Shown piece after piece: positions 52,957 through 61,432 of a stretch of 64,000 nt of DNA. The notes beneath the pieces are model-generated. The model searched no databases, was not told where the DNA came from, and saw only the letters and a list, made by a program, of their open reading frames with translations. Each line of letters opens with the position of its first letter. Position 1 is the first letter of the stretch. The position numbers and the translations under genes are program-made. The DNA comes from Micavibrio_C sp965231165 (GTDB lineage Bacteria; Pseudomonadota; Alphaproteobacteria; Micavibrionales; Micavibrionaceae): assembly GCA_965231165.1 (NCBI GenBank), contig OZ246421.1:62001-126000 (forward strand), in the 5' to 3' direction.

Positions 52957-53565
52957 TCAATCGCCGGGATGCCAGCCGTAAAGCCAGTCGCTTAACGGGA
53001 CGATATCGGCGTTGTGACCGTTGTCATGGAACCAGCTATCGACGGCGTAGCGGGTGCCGGTTTCGCGTTCGACGATGACGGCGGTCTGGTGAAAGCCCAT
53101 GCCGCCGCCCAGTACGGGAATGCGGGCGGCAATGTTGGATATGTCGTGGTGCTTCAGCAGGTTTTTCTGGCGCAGCAGGTCGAGATAGATGGTGGTGTTG
53201 ACGCTTTCATCGGCGCAGTCCTGCTGGAGATTGCCCAGTTGCACGTAGGTGCCGGCGACGTCTTCGGCGGTGCCGGTTTTTTGGCCGACAATATTTTCAA
53301 ACTGGCCGACAGCCTGCGCTATGGCCGCGCGTTCCTGAAGGGCGTCGCGTCCGGTCTTGAAATATTTCCCGATCTGTTTCCATTCGGCGGTGGTGAGCGT
53401 GGCGTTGCTTTTCAGGCGGCAGCCATAGCCGTGGCAGTGGGGAATGTTCTCTATCGTAATATCGCCGATGCCCTTGTTCGCCAGATAGGGGCGGTAATCA
53501 CCCGCCGGACCGGAACTGCTGCAGGCGGTGAGGAGGATGAGCGCTGTCAAAGCTGTCCGTTTCAT
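52957..53565 (-). CDS. Hypothetical lipoprotein with a Cys-His-Asp pattern
   Basis: A 202-residue lipoprotein with signal peptide ending LLTAC (Cys15). The order CADESVNTTIYLDLL, GFHQTAVIV and YAVDSWFHDNG is that of a transglutaminase or papain-like fold with Cys, His and Asp, but the identity is too weak to name a family. Two more Cys lie in PHCHGYGCRL. It begins four bases before the end of xth (ATGA overlap), so it is translated together with that gene. Confidence 0.6.
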   Translation of the reverse strand: MKRTALTALILLTACSSSGPAGDYRPYLANKGIGDITIENIPHCHGYGCRLKSNATLTTAEWKQIGKYFKTGRDALQERAAIAQAVGQFENIVGQKTGTAEDVAGTYVQLGNLQQDCADESVNTTIYLDLLRQKNLLKHHDISNIAARIPVLGGGMGFHQTAVIVERETGTRYAVDSWFHDNGHNADIVPLSDWLYGWHPGD

Positions 53566-54326
53566 GCCGCGATCTCCAGCAGGACAGGGGTGTGGTCGGA
53601 GGCTTTGTCCCAGCCGCGCGGGTCTTTGTCGATGATGCAGTTTACGAGGCGGTCAGCGATAACGGGAGAGAGCAGGAAATGATCAATGCGGATGCCCTTG
53701 TTCTGCGGCCACGCGCCAGCCTGATAATCCCAGAACGTGTATTGTTCGGCGTTCTGGTTGCGGACGCGGAAGGCGTCGGTCAGGCCGAGATTCATGATGC
53801 TGCGGAAGGCCTGACGGCTTTCGAGGCGGAATAACGCGTCTTCGGCCCAGACCTTGGGATCGTAGCAATCGCGGTCTTCGGGGATGATGTTGAAATCGCC
53901 GCCGATAACAAAAGGTACGGCATCGGCGCGCAGTTCGGCAAGGCGCAGGCGCAGGCGTTCGAGCCATGCCAGCTTATAGGGATATTTTTCGCTATCGACC
54001 GGGTTGCCGTTGGGGGCGTAGATATTGATCAGGCGCACATTGTTGTAATCGATTTCAAGGTAACGCGCTTGTTCGTCGCTATCGTCGCCGGGTAGTTTGT
54101 TCAGGATGATGTCGGCAGGGGCGCGGGTGAAGATGGCGACGCCGTTATAGGTTTTCTGGCCGACGAAGCTGGCGTGATAGCCGATGGCTGAAAAAGCATT
54201 CGCCGGAAATTCCAGCCCTTTCAATTCCTGAATCATCAGGGCGTCCGGCTGTGTATCCCCGAGCCATTTCAGCACATGATCGTGCCGCGCCTTGATCGAA
54301 TTCACGTTCCAAATCGCGATTTTCAT
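53562..54326 (-). CDS. xth: Exodeoxyribonuclease III
   Basis: AP endonuclease and 3'-5' exonuclease of DNA repair. MKIAIWNVNSIKARHDHVLKWL opens the fold; metal ligand Glu34 lies in MIQELKGL, PFVIGGDFNIIPEDRD and the final IDHFLLSP ... ASDHTPVLLEI hold the catalytic Asp and His. 254 residues. The start at ATG 54326 is set by the family; the frame is open far upstream, but this part has no counterpart. Close to erpA and dgt, as in other alphaproteobacteria. Confidence 0.95.
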   Translation of the reverse strand: MKIAIWNVNSIKARHDHVLKWLGDTQPDALMIQELKGLEFPANAFSAIGYHASFVGQKTYNGVAIFTRAPADIILNKLPGDDSDEQARYLEIDYNNVRLINIYAPNGNPVDSEKYPYKLAWLERLRLRLAELRADAVPFVIGGDFNIIPEDRDCYDPKVWAEDALFRLESRQAFRSIMNLGLTDAFRVRNQNAEQYTFWDYQAGAWPQNKGIRIDHFLLSPVIADRLVNCIIDKDPRGWDKASDHTPVLLEIAA

Positions 54327-54441
54327 GAAATCCCCTAAATATTTCAGGATCATAACAGGGTATGAAATCCTTGTCATCCGCTTGTGTTTCGGGATAACAT
54401 TTAAAAAAGAGAATAAATGTCCTGACGGGGAGTTGCCATTT

Positions 54442-55242
54442 ATGACGTCTGATGCCGCCGAATACCATGAACAACACCGTTTTCTTGTCATCGACCAGTC
54501 AGTCAAACATTTGCGCGCCATGCAGGGGGCTTTGCACCGCATTTTTGCGGCGGTCGTCAGTGGCAGCCAATGGTCGGAATTCAACGCGCAGGGCCTGAAG
54601 GCTTATGCCGACAAAAACGACTGGGACATGATCGTTAATAATCCGGACGATCTGGGGCGCCCGATCATCGCGCGGCAGAAAGCCGATGTTGAACGTACAG
54701 CGCAATTACTCGGGGAAACCCTGCTGAAACATACAGGCCATACTCTGATGGATACGCCGCCGGAAACGCTGCGTGAAAATCCGGCGCAGTTGGGCAAGGT
54801 CGAAATGACTCTGGAGGAGATTTCAGAGTTTCTGACACCCGGTAAGGCTGACGCGCCGGTGATTGTCCTTAAAGAAGGCGTGAAGGACATGATCAATAAT
54901 AACGCAGGTTTGTCGGCGCATGCCGCGCGGGCTTTCAATTTTAAACCCGTGGCCGTTGATGAAGATGAAAAAAGGCTGGACGGCAAGCGCCAGTTGCTGG
55001 ACGTGGCGCAGGTATGGGCGGAACTGGCGATGCTGGAAACGCGGGTCATGCGCACGGCACTGCTGATGGACATGGCTTATGAGAAAAAAGGCGTAACGCA
55101 ATCGCGCACACATGCCGACTATCAAGGCCGGATTATCATGTCAACGCCGACGCAAGCGCAGTTTGTCATTTCGGACAAGCAGGCCTTTACCGGGCTGGGA
55201 CGCGCCAAGCAATCGCTTCATCAGGCGCTGACCCATTACTGA
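54442..55242 (+). CDS. Hypothetical helical protein
   Basis: A 266-residue soluble protein, mostly alpha-helical (FLVIDQSVKHLRAMQGALHRIFAAVV, LDVAQVWAELAMLETRVMRTALLMD), with no signal peptide and no motif I know. GGGGAG lies eleven bases before ATG 54442; the frame is open upstream of it through an AT-rich promoter region and an earlier start is unlikely. The HAD phosphatase gene follows after 11 bases, so the two are probably co-transcribed. Confidence 0.65.
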   Translation: MTSDAAEYHEQHRFLVIDQSVKHLRAMQGALHRIFAAVVSGSQWSEFNAQGLKAYADKNDWDMIVNNPDDLGRPIIARQKADVERTAQLLGETLLKHTGHTLMDTPPETLRENPAQLGKVEMTLEEISEFLTPGKADAPVIVLKEGVKDMINNNAGLSAHAARAFNFKPVAVDEDEKRLDGKRQLLDVAQVWAELAMLETRVMRTALLMDMAYEKKGVTQSRTHADYQGRIIMSTPTQAQFVISDKQAFTGLGRAKQSLHQALTHY

Positions 55243-55253
55243 TTGATTTCTCC

Positions 55254-55940
55254 ATGCTGAAAATGATCCATGATCTTGATGAGATGCTGTATCCGCTTTA
55301 TCCGGATGGCGTTGATATCATGTGCCATGCCGGTGCCGTGGCGGCGGTTGAAGATTGCGGGTTGCCGGTAACTGTCGCGGAAGCGCGGGCGATGATTGAT
55401 CGCGCTCTGGCCGAGAGGCAGGTTGACTGGATGTTTTATCTTCTGGAGCGTGGTTCCACGTCCGACCAGTTACATGCGGCCTATCACAAACGGCTTGATC
55501 ATACGCTGATCCAGCCTTATCCCTCGCTTTCGAAATATTTTGCGGCGCTGGGTGATCAGGCGACGCATGTCATGCTGACCCATAGCGCCCATGAGTGGGC
55601 CGTGCGCACCGTCGAACATATTCACCTACGTCCATGGTTCCCGGATGACCGCATTCTGGCATGGGAAAAATACAAGGCGCATAAGAGCGCCAGTACCAAG
55701 GGATTTGAGATGGCGCTCGAAAAGCTGGGGGCGGCCCGCGCTGATCAGGCTGTGTTTGCCGATGACAGCGCCACCAATCTGGTGATTGCCAAAAAGATGG
55801 GCATTACGACGGTGTGGGTGTCGCATGCGCGTTCCCTGCCTGCGGAACAGGCTGCTCACGTCGATCAGGTTGTCGAAAATATCGAGATTTTTATGGAGCA
55901 GCAGGTGGCGTTGCTGGGCAAGGCTATTCTCCGGCCCTAA
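55254..55940 (+). CDS. HAD-superfamily phosphatase, pyrimidine 5'-nucleotidase-like
   Basis: A 228-residue hydrolase. Motif I is HDLDEMLYPL with nucleophile Asp7 and Asp9, motif II Thr in VMLTHSA, motif III Lys in KSASTKGFEMAL, and motif IV VFADDSATNLVIAKKMGITTVWV. The cap region and length fit the pyrimidine 5'-nucleotidase (SdrA/PynA-like) group. The product overlaps the convergent erpA by four bases. Confidence 0.85.
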   Translation: MLKMIHDLDEMLYPLYPDGVDIMCHAGAVAAVEDCGLPVTVAEARAMIDRALAERQVDWMFYLLERGSTSDQLHAAYHKRLDHTLIQPYPSLSKYFAALGDQATHVMLTHSAHEWAVRTVEHIHLRPWFPDDRILAWEKYKAHKSASTKGFEMALEKLGAARADQAVFADDSATNLVIAKKMGITTVWVSHARSLPAEQAAHVDQVVENIEIFMEQQVALLGKAILRP

Positions 55941-56269
55941 ACCGCGAAGGATGAACCACAGCCGCAGCTTGAGGTGGCGTTCGGGTTTTCGATGACGAAC
56001 TGCGATCCCATCAAATCTTCCTTATAGGCGATGACAGCGTTGCGCAGCATCTGGCGGGAGGTATTGTCAATGACGACGGCCTCGTCAAAAACGAGGTCGT
56101 CGTCATTCACCTTATCATCCATACTCATTTCATACTGAAACCCGGAACATCCACCGCCGATGACGGCGATCCGGAGATAATGATCCCCCGACAGGTTCTG
56201 CTTATTACGCAGAGCGCCTATTCGTGCAATCGCAGTGTCATCGACTATAATTCCATAGGTCTCAGTCAT
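55937..56269 (-). CDS. erpA: Iron-sulfur cluster insertion protein ErpA
   Basis: A-type carrier that delivers Fe-S clusters to apoproteins. The 110-residue protein has the three cluster ligands Cys41 (GGGCSGFQYEM), Cys102 and Cys104 (SSCGCGSSF). The divergent start 84 bases from dgt is the usual alphaproteobacterial arrangement. IscA-type relatives cannot be fully excluded, but context favours ErpA. Confidence 0.92.
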   Translation of the reverse strand: MTETYGIIVDDTAIARIGALRNKQNLSGDHYLRIAVIGGGCSGFQYEMSMDDKVNDDDLVFDEAVVIDNTSRQMLRNAVIAYKEDLMGSQFVIENPNATSSCGCGSSFAV

Positions 56270-56352
56270 AACTATAATATGGGCCGGATGGGACTGGTTT
56301 TCAAGAGTTTGTGGGTGATATAGTGGCCTTAGAAACAGGAGATTTTTTGCCC

Positions 56353-57570
56353 ATGACCGCTTCCCGCTCTCTCGATCAGCCCGCTTATAATTATTGCGCC
56401 CTGCCGCTGGCGTCTTATGCCTGCCGTCCGGACATGGGTCTTGGGCGGTTGTACGCCGAGCCGGAAAGCCAGTACCGTACGCCGTTTCAGCGCGACCGCG
56501 ACCGGGTGATACATTCCAGCGCGTTCCGCCGCCTGAAATATAAAACGCAGGTGTTCGTCTATCACGAGGGCGATCATTACCGCACCCGCCTGACCCATAC
56601 GCTGGAGGTGGCGCAAGTGGCGCGTACGCTGGCGCGGGCACTGATGGTCAATGAAGACCTCGCCGAAACGGTGGCGCTGGCGCATGATCTCGGCCATCCG
56701 CCCTTTGCCCATACAGGTGAAGATGTTTTGATTGAATGCATGCGCGATGTCGGCGGCTTCAATCATAACGACCAGTCGCTGCGCGTGGTGACGCATCTGG
56801 AGCGCAAATATCCGAAATGGCTGGGTCTGAACATGACTTGGGAAACCCTTGAGGGGATCGTCAAGCATAACGGCCCGGTGATGGATAAAAACCTGCCAGT
56901 GACTCTCGCCATGATCCAGACGCAGACGGATTTGCGCCTGAACACCTATGCCTCTATTGAGGCGCAAGTGGCCGCCATTTCCGATGATATCGCCTATAAC
57001 AACCACGATGTCGAGGATGGCCTGCGGGCGAACCTGTTCACGTTTGATGATCTGGCGACGGTGCCCTTGCTGGCGGGCATTATGAAACGCGTACGCGGCG
57101 AATATCCGGATATCGATGATCATTATTTCATCTGCGAGATCGTGCGCGAGATGATTGGCGCCATGGTGATGGATGTGCTGACCGAAACCAAAGCCCGCCT
57201 GCAAAAACTCAAACCCGAAACGCCGGATGATATTCGTGCTGCTGATTGCCAGGTGGTGGCGTTTTCTGAAGGCATGTTTGCGCAGGTCGAGCAGTTACGC
57301 ATTTTCCTGCGTACCCGCATGTATCACCATTACAAGGTCAACCGTACGCGCTTGCAGGTCAGCCGGATCGTGCGCGATCTGTATGAGGCCTTCACCGACA
57401 ATTATAAATTACTGCCCGATAACTGGCAGGCGCGTGTGACCGAAGCGGGCGGCCCGGACGATAAAGTCGCCCGCGCCCGCGTGGTGGCTGATTATATCGC
57501 CGGGATGACGGACCGGTTTGCGATGCGCGAACATAGCCAGTTATTTGGGCATTATGAGGATCTGCGGTAA
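56353..57570 (+). CDS. dgt: dGTP triphosphohydrolase-like protein
   Basis: HD-domain enzyme that splits dNTPs to deoxynucleoside and triphosphate. HD residues: RLTHTLEVAQVARTL with the first His, ALAHDLGHPPFAHTGED with the HD pair and second His, and DDIAYNNHDVEDGL with the last Asp. RRLKYKTQVFVYHEGDHYRTR precedes. ATG 56353 gives 405 residues and has AGGAG eleven bases upstream; a GTG at 56311 is possible. In most relatives the next gene is argS, here not present. Confidence 0.94.
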   Translation: MTASRSLDQPAYNYCALPLASYACRPDMGLGRLYAEPESQYRTPFQRDRDRVIHSSAFRRLKYKTQVFVYHEGDHYRTRLTHTLEVAQVARTLARALMVNEDLAETVALAHDLGHPPFAHTGEDVLIECMRDVGGFNHNDQSLRVVTHLERKYPKWLGLNMTWETLEGIVKHNGPVMDKNLPVTLAMIQTQTDLRLNTYASIEAQVAAISDDIAYNNHDVEDGLRANLFTFDDLATVPLLAGIMKRVRGEYPDIDDHYFICEIVREMIGAMVMDVLTETKARLQKLKPETPDDIRAADCQVVAFSEGMFAQVEQLRIFLRTRMYHHYKVNRTRLQVSRIVRDLYEAFTDNYKLLPDNWQARVTEAGGPDDKVARARVVADYIAGMTDRFAMREHSQLFGHYEDLR

Positions 57571-57713
57571 CGGAGGAGCGTGAGGCTGTTATCAGTTTGA
57601 AAGTGATAAAGGCGCGGCGCAGGACGTTAGTCTTTGTTATTGCAGGGTGATTTTATTAGTTTGTTTGATGCGGTAATCTTGATTTATTTGGGGCTTATAT
57701 ACTTGGCTAGCCG

Positions 57714-58277
57714 CTAAATAATATACAGTGGTTTAAATCTATATTTTCCAACATTAGAATTGAGAGTTTGAGCCTCTGCTTCCAATGTCTGAAATTTTGT
57801 AAGAACGGCGTTTATTTTTGCTTCTTGATCTTCCCCATCTTTAAGGGAACCGAGAGATTCTTCTGATTTTTTTATTGTTTCCCCCATCTTTTTATAGAAG
57901 TCACAAATTGATTTTCTCAATTTTGTATCACCAACTAGAAATAGGCGAGGCTTGTGCTGATTAAAAGACTCCTTATTTTCTGATAGCTCATTGAAATAAG
58001 TTGGCGGGATATTGCCCATCGTCCTATGTGTTTCAACCATTCTGCCTATTGTGGCACGAATTTCTGTTATTTCATCGATGAGGCCAACTTTTATATATTC
58101 AATTTCTTGTTTCTTCTCAAACCTCAGCCTTAAAACTTGTACTGCTATGCCACCAAAAAGAACAAGTGCCCCGCCAACCAGTTGTGGGACAAGCCATTGT
58201 GAGCCGTAATTGCTGTGCGAGGATATTATATGATCACAAATCGTACTTATCTGTTCAGCCGAAGGACTGTCACTCAT
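57714..58277 (-). CDS. AT-rich single-TM protein, partner of the nuclease-like gene
   Basis: A 187-residue protein with one membrane helix at about residues 29-50 (LVPQLVGGALVLFGGIAVQVL), then a helical coiled-coil-rich part to the C-terminus. I know no family. The base composition is far richer in A and T than dgt or the SPOR gene on either side. Its start overlaps the preceding gene by eight bases on the same strand, so both are made as a pair. The architecture of membrane helix plus coiled coil occurs in small anti-phage effectors, but this is only a structural resemblance. Confidence 0.65.
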   Translation of the reverse strand: MSDSPSAEQISTICDHIISSHSNYGSQWLVPQLVGGALVLFGGIAVQVLRLRFEKKQEIEYIKVGLIDEITEIRATIGRMVETHRTMGNIPPTYFNELSENKESFNQHKPRLFLVGDTKLRKSICDFYKKMGETIKKSEESLGSLKDGEDQEAKINAVLTKFQTLEAEAQTLNSNVGKYRFKPLYII

Positions 58278-58671
58278 ATTTCACCGTGACTTTCCCATCT
58301 GCGTCTATTTGGTAGGCTCCAAATTTTGCTTGCAGCCCGACAACTTGTGCTACAGCCTTGGCGCTGCTTAAATCATTTTCTGGAACAATAAAGTATAGAA
58401 CCGCAGGTATCTTTGGTACGGTTTTCCATTGCTGCATACATTCAGCAATTTTGCCGTTGCGCCTAACTTCTATAATAAAAAACAAGTTATCAGAAGAATC
58501 TTTTAAAATTATATCGGGAAAAATGCTGGCAACGGCGTGCTTATCACCATCTAAGTTATTCAGCGCTTTAAAACGAGTCGCATTAACTTCGCATAGATAC
58601 CTAACGACTGCATCATGCTCATTTTTCCATGCAAGCGCCGGGTCTGGGTTCACTGGAGAAGATCCGCTCAT
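58270..58671 (-). CDS. Small PD-(D/E)xK-like protein
   Basis: A 133-residue soluble protein. FPDIILKDSSDNLFFIIEVRRNGKI (Asp53, Glu68-Val-Arg70) follows the PD-(D/E)xK nuclease core: an Asp on the first strand, then Glu-x-Lys on the next, except that the Lys is Arg. A Gln pair (CMQQW) follows in the next helix, as in Mrr- or RecB-like folds. The change to Arg may reduce or abolish cleavage. AT-rich like its downstream partner and not found next to these housekeeping genes in related genomes as far as I know. Confidence 0.6.
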   Translation of the reverse strand: MSGSSPVNPDPALAWKNEHDAVVRYLCEVNATRFKALNNLDGDKHAVASIFPDIILKDSSDNLFFIIEVRRNGKIAECMQQWKTVPKIPAVLYFIVPENDLSSAKAVAQVVGLQAKFGAYQIDADGKVTVKYE

Positions 58672-58739
58672 TATTTAATCCTTACCCTTTGTTGACGCTT
58701 TTTTACCGTTATTGTTTGTTAAATTCAAGCTATTTGCTT

Positions 58740-58835
58740 TTATGCCTTTATCACCCCCGATACTGGCCTCAAAATAGCGTTAAGGACGGAGTCAGATTTT
58801 CCAAATAAATCTGACTTCTTTTTCCGTGCAGTCAT
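58740..58835 (-). CDS. Small ORF downstream of the IS1595 remnant
   Basis: A 31-codon frame (MTARKKKSDLFGKSD and a basic, hydrophobic end) with an excellent ribosome binding site AAAGGA eight bases before its ATG. It starts 12 bases after the transposase stop. Short basic frames at this position are common after ISXO2-type transposases, so it is likely part of the element. Whether it is translated is unknown. Confidence 0.4.
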   Translation of the reverse strand: MTARKKKSDLFGKSDSVLNAILRPVSGVIKA

Positions 58836-58847
58836 TGCGTTAATCCT

Positions 58848-59245
58848 TTATAAGTGCAGCCCGCACCCTATCATCCCGTCCGTAACAGCGCCGAGGCAAC
58901 CGATGGTATCATGATCGAGATTGTAGCGCACGGAGAATTCATTTGCATAACGATACAAATGCTTTTCGGACATGTGGTGGAATGTTCCGTGATGGCCACG
59001 TTTTAGCAATGCCCAAAACGATTCAACGCCATTTGTATGGGCCTAGTTCCTGACATACTCACCAACACTGTGCTTTACGTTTTCATGCCGATAGCCAGTC
59101 ATGCCGATGTAGGAGTGGTGCCAGTGCGGATACTGAAATGTTCGCGGCAATCTTGGCAACGATAGGGCATGGGTTTTGACTTTATTACGGCCAATGTATG
59201 GACGGAACCACAATGCGGACAAGTGCGACCATTAAATATCTTCAT
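58848..59245 (-). pseudogene. Decayed IS1595-family transposase
   Basis: Remnant of an IS1595/ISXO2-type transposase. From ATG 59245 the frame reads MKIFNGRTCPHCGS and later YRCQDCREHFSIRTGT, the N-terminal zinc ribbon. The central catalytic region is missing: after RTGT the frame shifts into YIGMTGYRHENVKHSVGEYV and then AHTNGVESFWALLKRGHHGTFHHMSEKHLYRYANEFSVRYNL, which is the normal C-terminal half with an in-frame TAG inside it. The gene is therefore broken by an internal deletion, a frameshift and a stop. I cannot place its terminal repeats. The 58672-59478 gap holds this remnant, the small frame beside it and nothing else visible. Confidence 0.85.
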
Positions 59246-59478
59246 AACAAGCAAATAAAATGTCACTAATAAACCCTCACCAATTCGACTTGAATGCCTC
59301 GTGCAGAGATGGATCTCGCCCCCTTATGAGGACTATATTCCTATAATTTTATGGTTTTGTCAATAAAAACCTCCCAAAAACGCGCGCTGAATTTCCGCCA
59401 TTTTTGATCTCCAAAATGCTGGGGAAGGGTTGCCTTTTATTGTTGCCCGCCACGGCCTTTATTCCCTAGGATAACGTT

Positions 59479-60405
59479 ATGAGAAACCAAGATGATTTTG
59501 ACGAACCGAACGCCGCACGGGCCTTTGGTTCGATTATGAACGCTCTCGATCTTCGCGCGAAGTTCGAAGCACGGAAGCCCGTTTATGCCTCTGGCATTGT
59601 GATCGCTCTGGTCGCGGTGCTGGGCAGTGTGATCTGGTACAGTTATCCGCGAGAGACCGCGCAGCGTGAAGTGATGAACACGCCGATCGTGCGCGCCGAT
59701 GCGTCGGATTACCGCGTCGCCCCGACCGAGCCGGGCGGCATGGCGGTGCCGTACCGCGAAAGCACCGTGTTCAATACGCTGCGTTCTGAAGAGGGGACGG
59801 AGACGGCCAAGGTTGAAAACCTGCTGCCGCAACCCGAACGCCCGGTGTCACGCGATGAATTGTTTGCGGGCTTGAAAGTGGAAGAGGCTGCGAAGGCGGC
59901 TGAGTCTGCGCCGGGTGTTACCGAAGCGGTAGCGACGACCGCGGTGCCTGTAATTGCACCTGCCACTGAAACAGCAACGGCCAAGGTTGAGCCTGCCGTT
60001 GCTGACACAACTGCCGTGGCTGTAGTGGCTAAGGAAGCTGTCGTGGAAAAAGTGGAAACGGTGGCTTCTGTCGAGAAGAAGGTTGCTGATACTGTCAGCA
60101 AAACCGAACCGGCGGCGGGTGTGCAGAAAATCGACGATAAACCTGCGAAAGCTTCGGCGGGTGGTTTTTATGTGCAGTTGGGCAGCGTACGTGCACGTGA
60201 TGGTGCCAGCGGTGAATGGAAGAAACTGCAGAAATCATTCTCGGCGCTTTCTCCTTTGACCATGCGGGTGCAGGAAGCCAATCTCGGTGATAAAGGCCTG
60301 TTCTACCGCATTCAGGGCGGCCCGGTGACGGAAGCCGAAGCCAAAGCGATCTGCAAAAGCGTGAGTGCGCAAAAACCGGGTGGGTGCCTTGTCGTCCGCC
60401 AGTAA
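59479..60405 (+). CDS. SPOR-domain protein
   Basis: A 308-residue inner-membrane protein: a short cytoplasmic part, one membrane helix (residues about 38-55, ASGIVIALVAVLGSVIWYSY), a long Ala/Val/Thr/Glu-rich periplasmic linker and a C-terminal SPOR domain (about 225-308; GGFYVQLGSVRARDGASGEWKKLQKSF). SPOR domains bind denuded glycans at the division site. The gene overlaps the nagZ frame, which follows directly, as is usual between argS and nagZ in alphaproteobacteria. AT content returns to normal here after the island. Confidence 0.88.
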   Translation: MRNQDDFDEPNAARAFGSIMNALDLRAKFEARKPVYASGIVIALVAVLGSVIWYSYPRETAQREVMNTPIVRADASDYRVAPTEPGGMAVPYRESTVFNTLRSEEGTETAKVENLLPQPERPVSRDELFAGLKVEEAAKAAESAPGVTEAVATTAVPVIAPATETATAKVEPAVADTTAVAVVAKEAVVEKVETVASVEKKVADTVSKTEPAAGVQKIDDKPAKASAGGFYVQLGSVRARDGASGEWKKLQKSFSALSPLTMRVQEANLGDKGLFYRIQGGPVTEAEAKAICKSVSAQKPGGCLVVRQ

Positions 60406-61432
60406 CAAAACAGCCGCTGATCTCGATCTGCTCGACGAAGACAATCCGCCCGCGGCGGTGATCTTTGGCGTGGCGGGTCACGCGCTGACCAAGGACGAGG
60501 AAGATATCTTCCGCAAGAGCAACCCGCTCGGGTTTATCCTGTTTGCGCGGAACTGCGATAACCCGCAGCAGATGCGTGATCTTTGCGATTCCCTGCATAA
60601 GGCGGTCGGGCGTCAGGTGCCGATCCTGATCGATCAGGAGGGTGGCCGCGTACAGCGCATGAAGCCGCCGACATGGACGCAGTACCCGCCCGCGAAAGAT
60701 TTTGCCGATTTTTACAACAATGATTTCGCCAAGGGCCGCAAGGCGCTGGCCGATAATATCGCGGCGATTTCCAAAGATTTGCTTGATGCCGGTGTGAATG
60801 TGAACTGCGCCCCGGTGTTCGATGTGCTGTTCCCGCAGACGCACGGGATTATAGGTGACCGTGCGTTTTCGGATGATCCGCAGTTGGTGGCAACGCTGGG
60901 TGTGCAGGCGGCGGAAGCCTATGCCCGCAACGGTATTATTCCGATCGTCAAACATATTCCCGGCCATGGCCGCGCGGCTTCGGATTCGCACAAAGACCTG
61001 CCTATTGTCGATGCCAAGCGCGACGAACTGGACAAGGCGGATTTTAAGCCTTACCGCGAATTATTAACGCAAGCCTTCTCGGAAGCTGTGTGGGGGATGG
61101 TCGCGCATGTGATCTATACCGACCTTGATCCGAAGCTGCCCGCCAGCTGCTCGCGCAAGGTGATCTGGGATACCATCAGGCAAGATATTGGTTTTAAAGG
61201 ATTTTTAGTCAGTGATGATATTGGCATGGATGCGCTGGCCGCCCATGGCAAACCGCACCGCCGCGCCGAAGACGTGTTGCGCGGGGGCTGCGACGTGGCG
61301 CTGCATTGCAACGGTAAATTCGATGAAATCGAGGACATCGCCAACCGTGTGCAAAAGATGACAAAAGAGGCCGTAACGCGCTATAACCAGTCCGTTTCCT
61401 GGTACAAAGGAGTGGCATGTCCCACGATATAG
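60365..61432 (+). CDS. nagZ: Beta-N-acetylhexosaminidase NagZ
   Basis: Removes GlcNAc from peptidoglycan fragments in cell-wall recycling. GH3 signature KHIPGHGRAASDSHKDLP near residue 200 includes the catalytic His and Asp loop, and ILIDQEGGRVQRMKPP and VSDDIGMDAL are present. About 350 residues. The start is uncertain: GTG 60365, GTG 60380 or TTG 60389 all lie inside the end of the SPOR gene; none has a clear ribosome binding site, and translational coupling is likely. The last bases overlap scpA. Confidence 0.93.
   Translation: MRKNRVGALSSASNKTAADLDLLDEDNPPAAVIFGVAGHALTKDEEDIFRKSNPLGFILFARNCDNPQQMRDLCDSLHKAVGRQVPILIDQEGGRVQRMKPPTWTQYPPAKDFADFYNNDFAKGRKALADNIAAISKDLLDAGVNVNCAPVFDVLFPQTHGIIGDRAFSDDPQLVATLGVQAAEAYARNGIIPIVKHIPGHGRAASDSHKDLPIVDAKRDELDKADFKPYRELLTQAFSEAVWGMVAHVIYTDLDPKLPASCSRKVIWDTIRQDIGFKGFLVSDDIGMDALAAHGKPHRRAEDVLRGGCDVALHCNGKFDEIEDIANRVQKMTKEAVTRYNQSVSWYKGVACPTI

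Noticed and set aside
54327..54584. N-terminal extension of xth of about 86 codons
   Set aside because: No counterpart in exonuclease III proteins; it covers the start region of the divergent gene at 54442, and the standard ATG begins with the conserved KIAIWNVNS strand.
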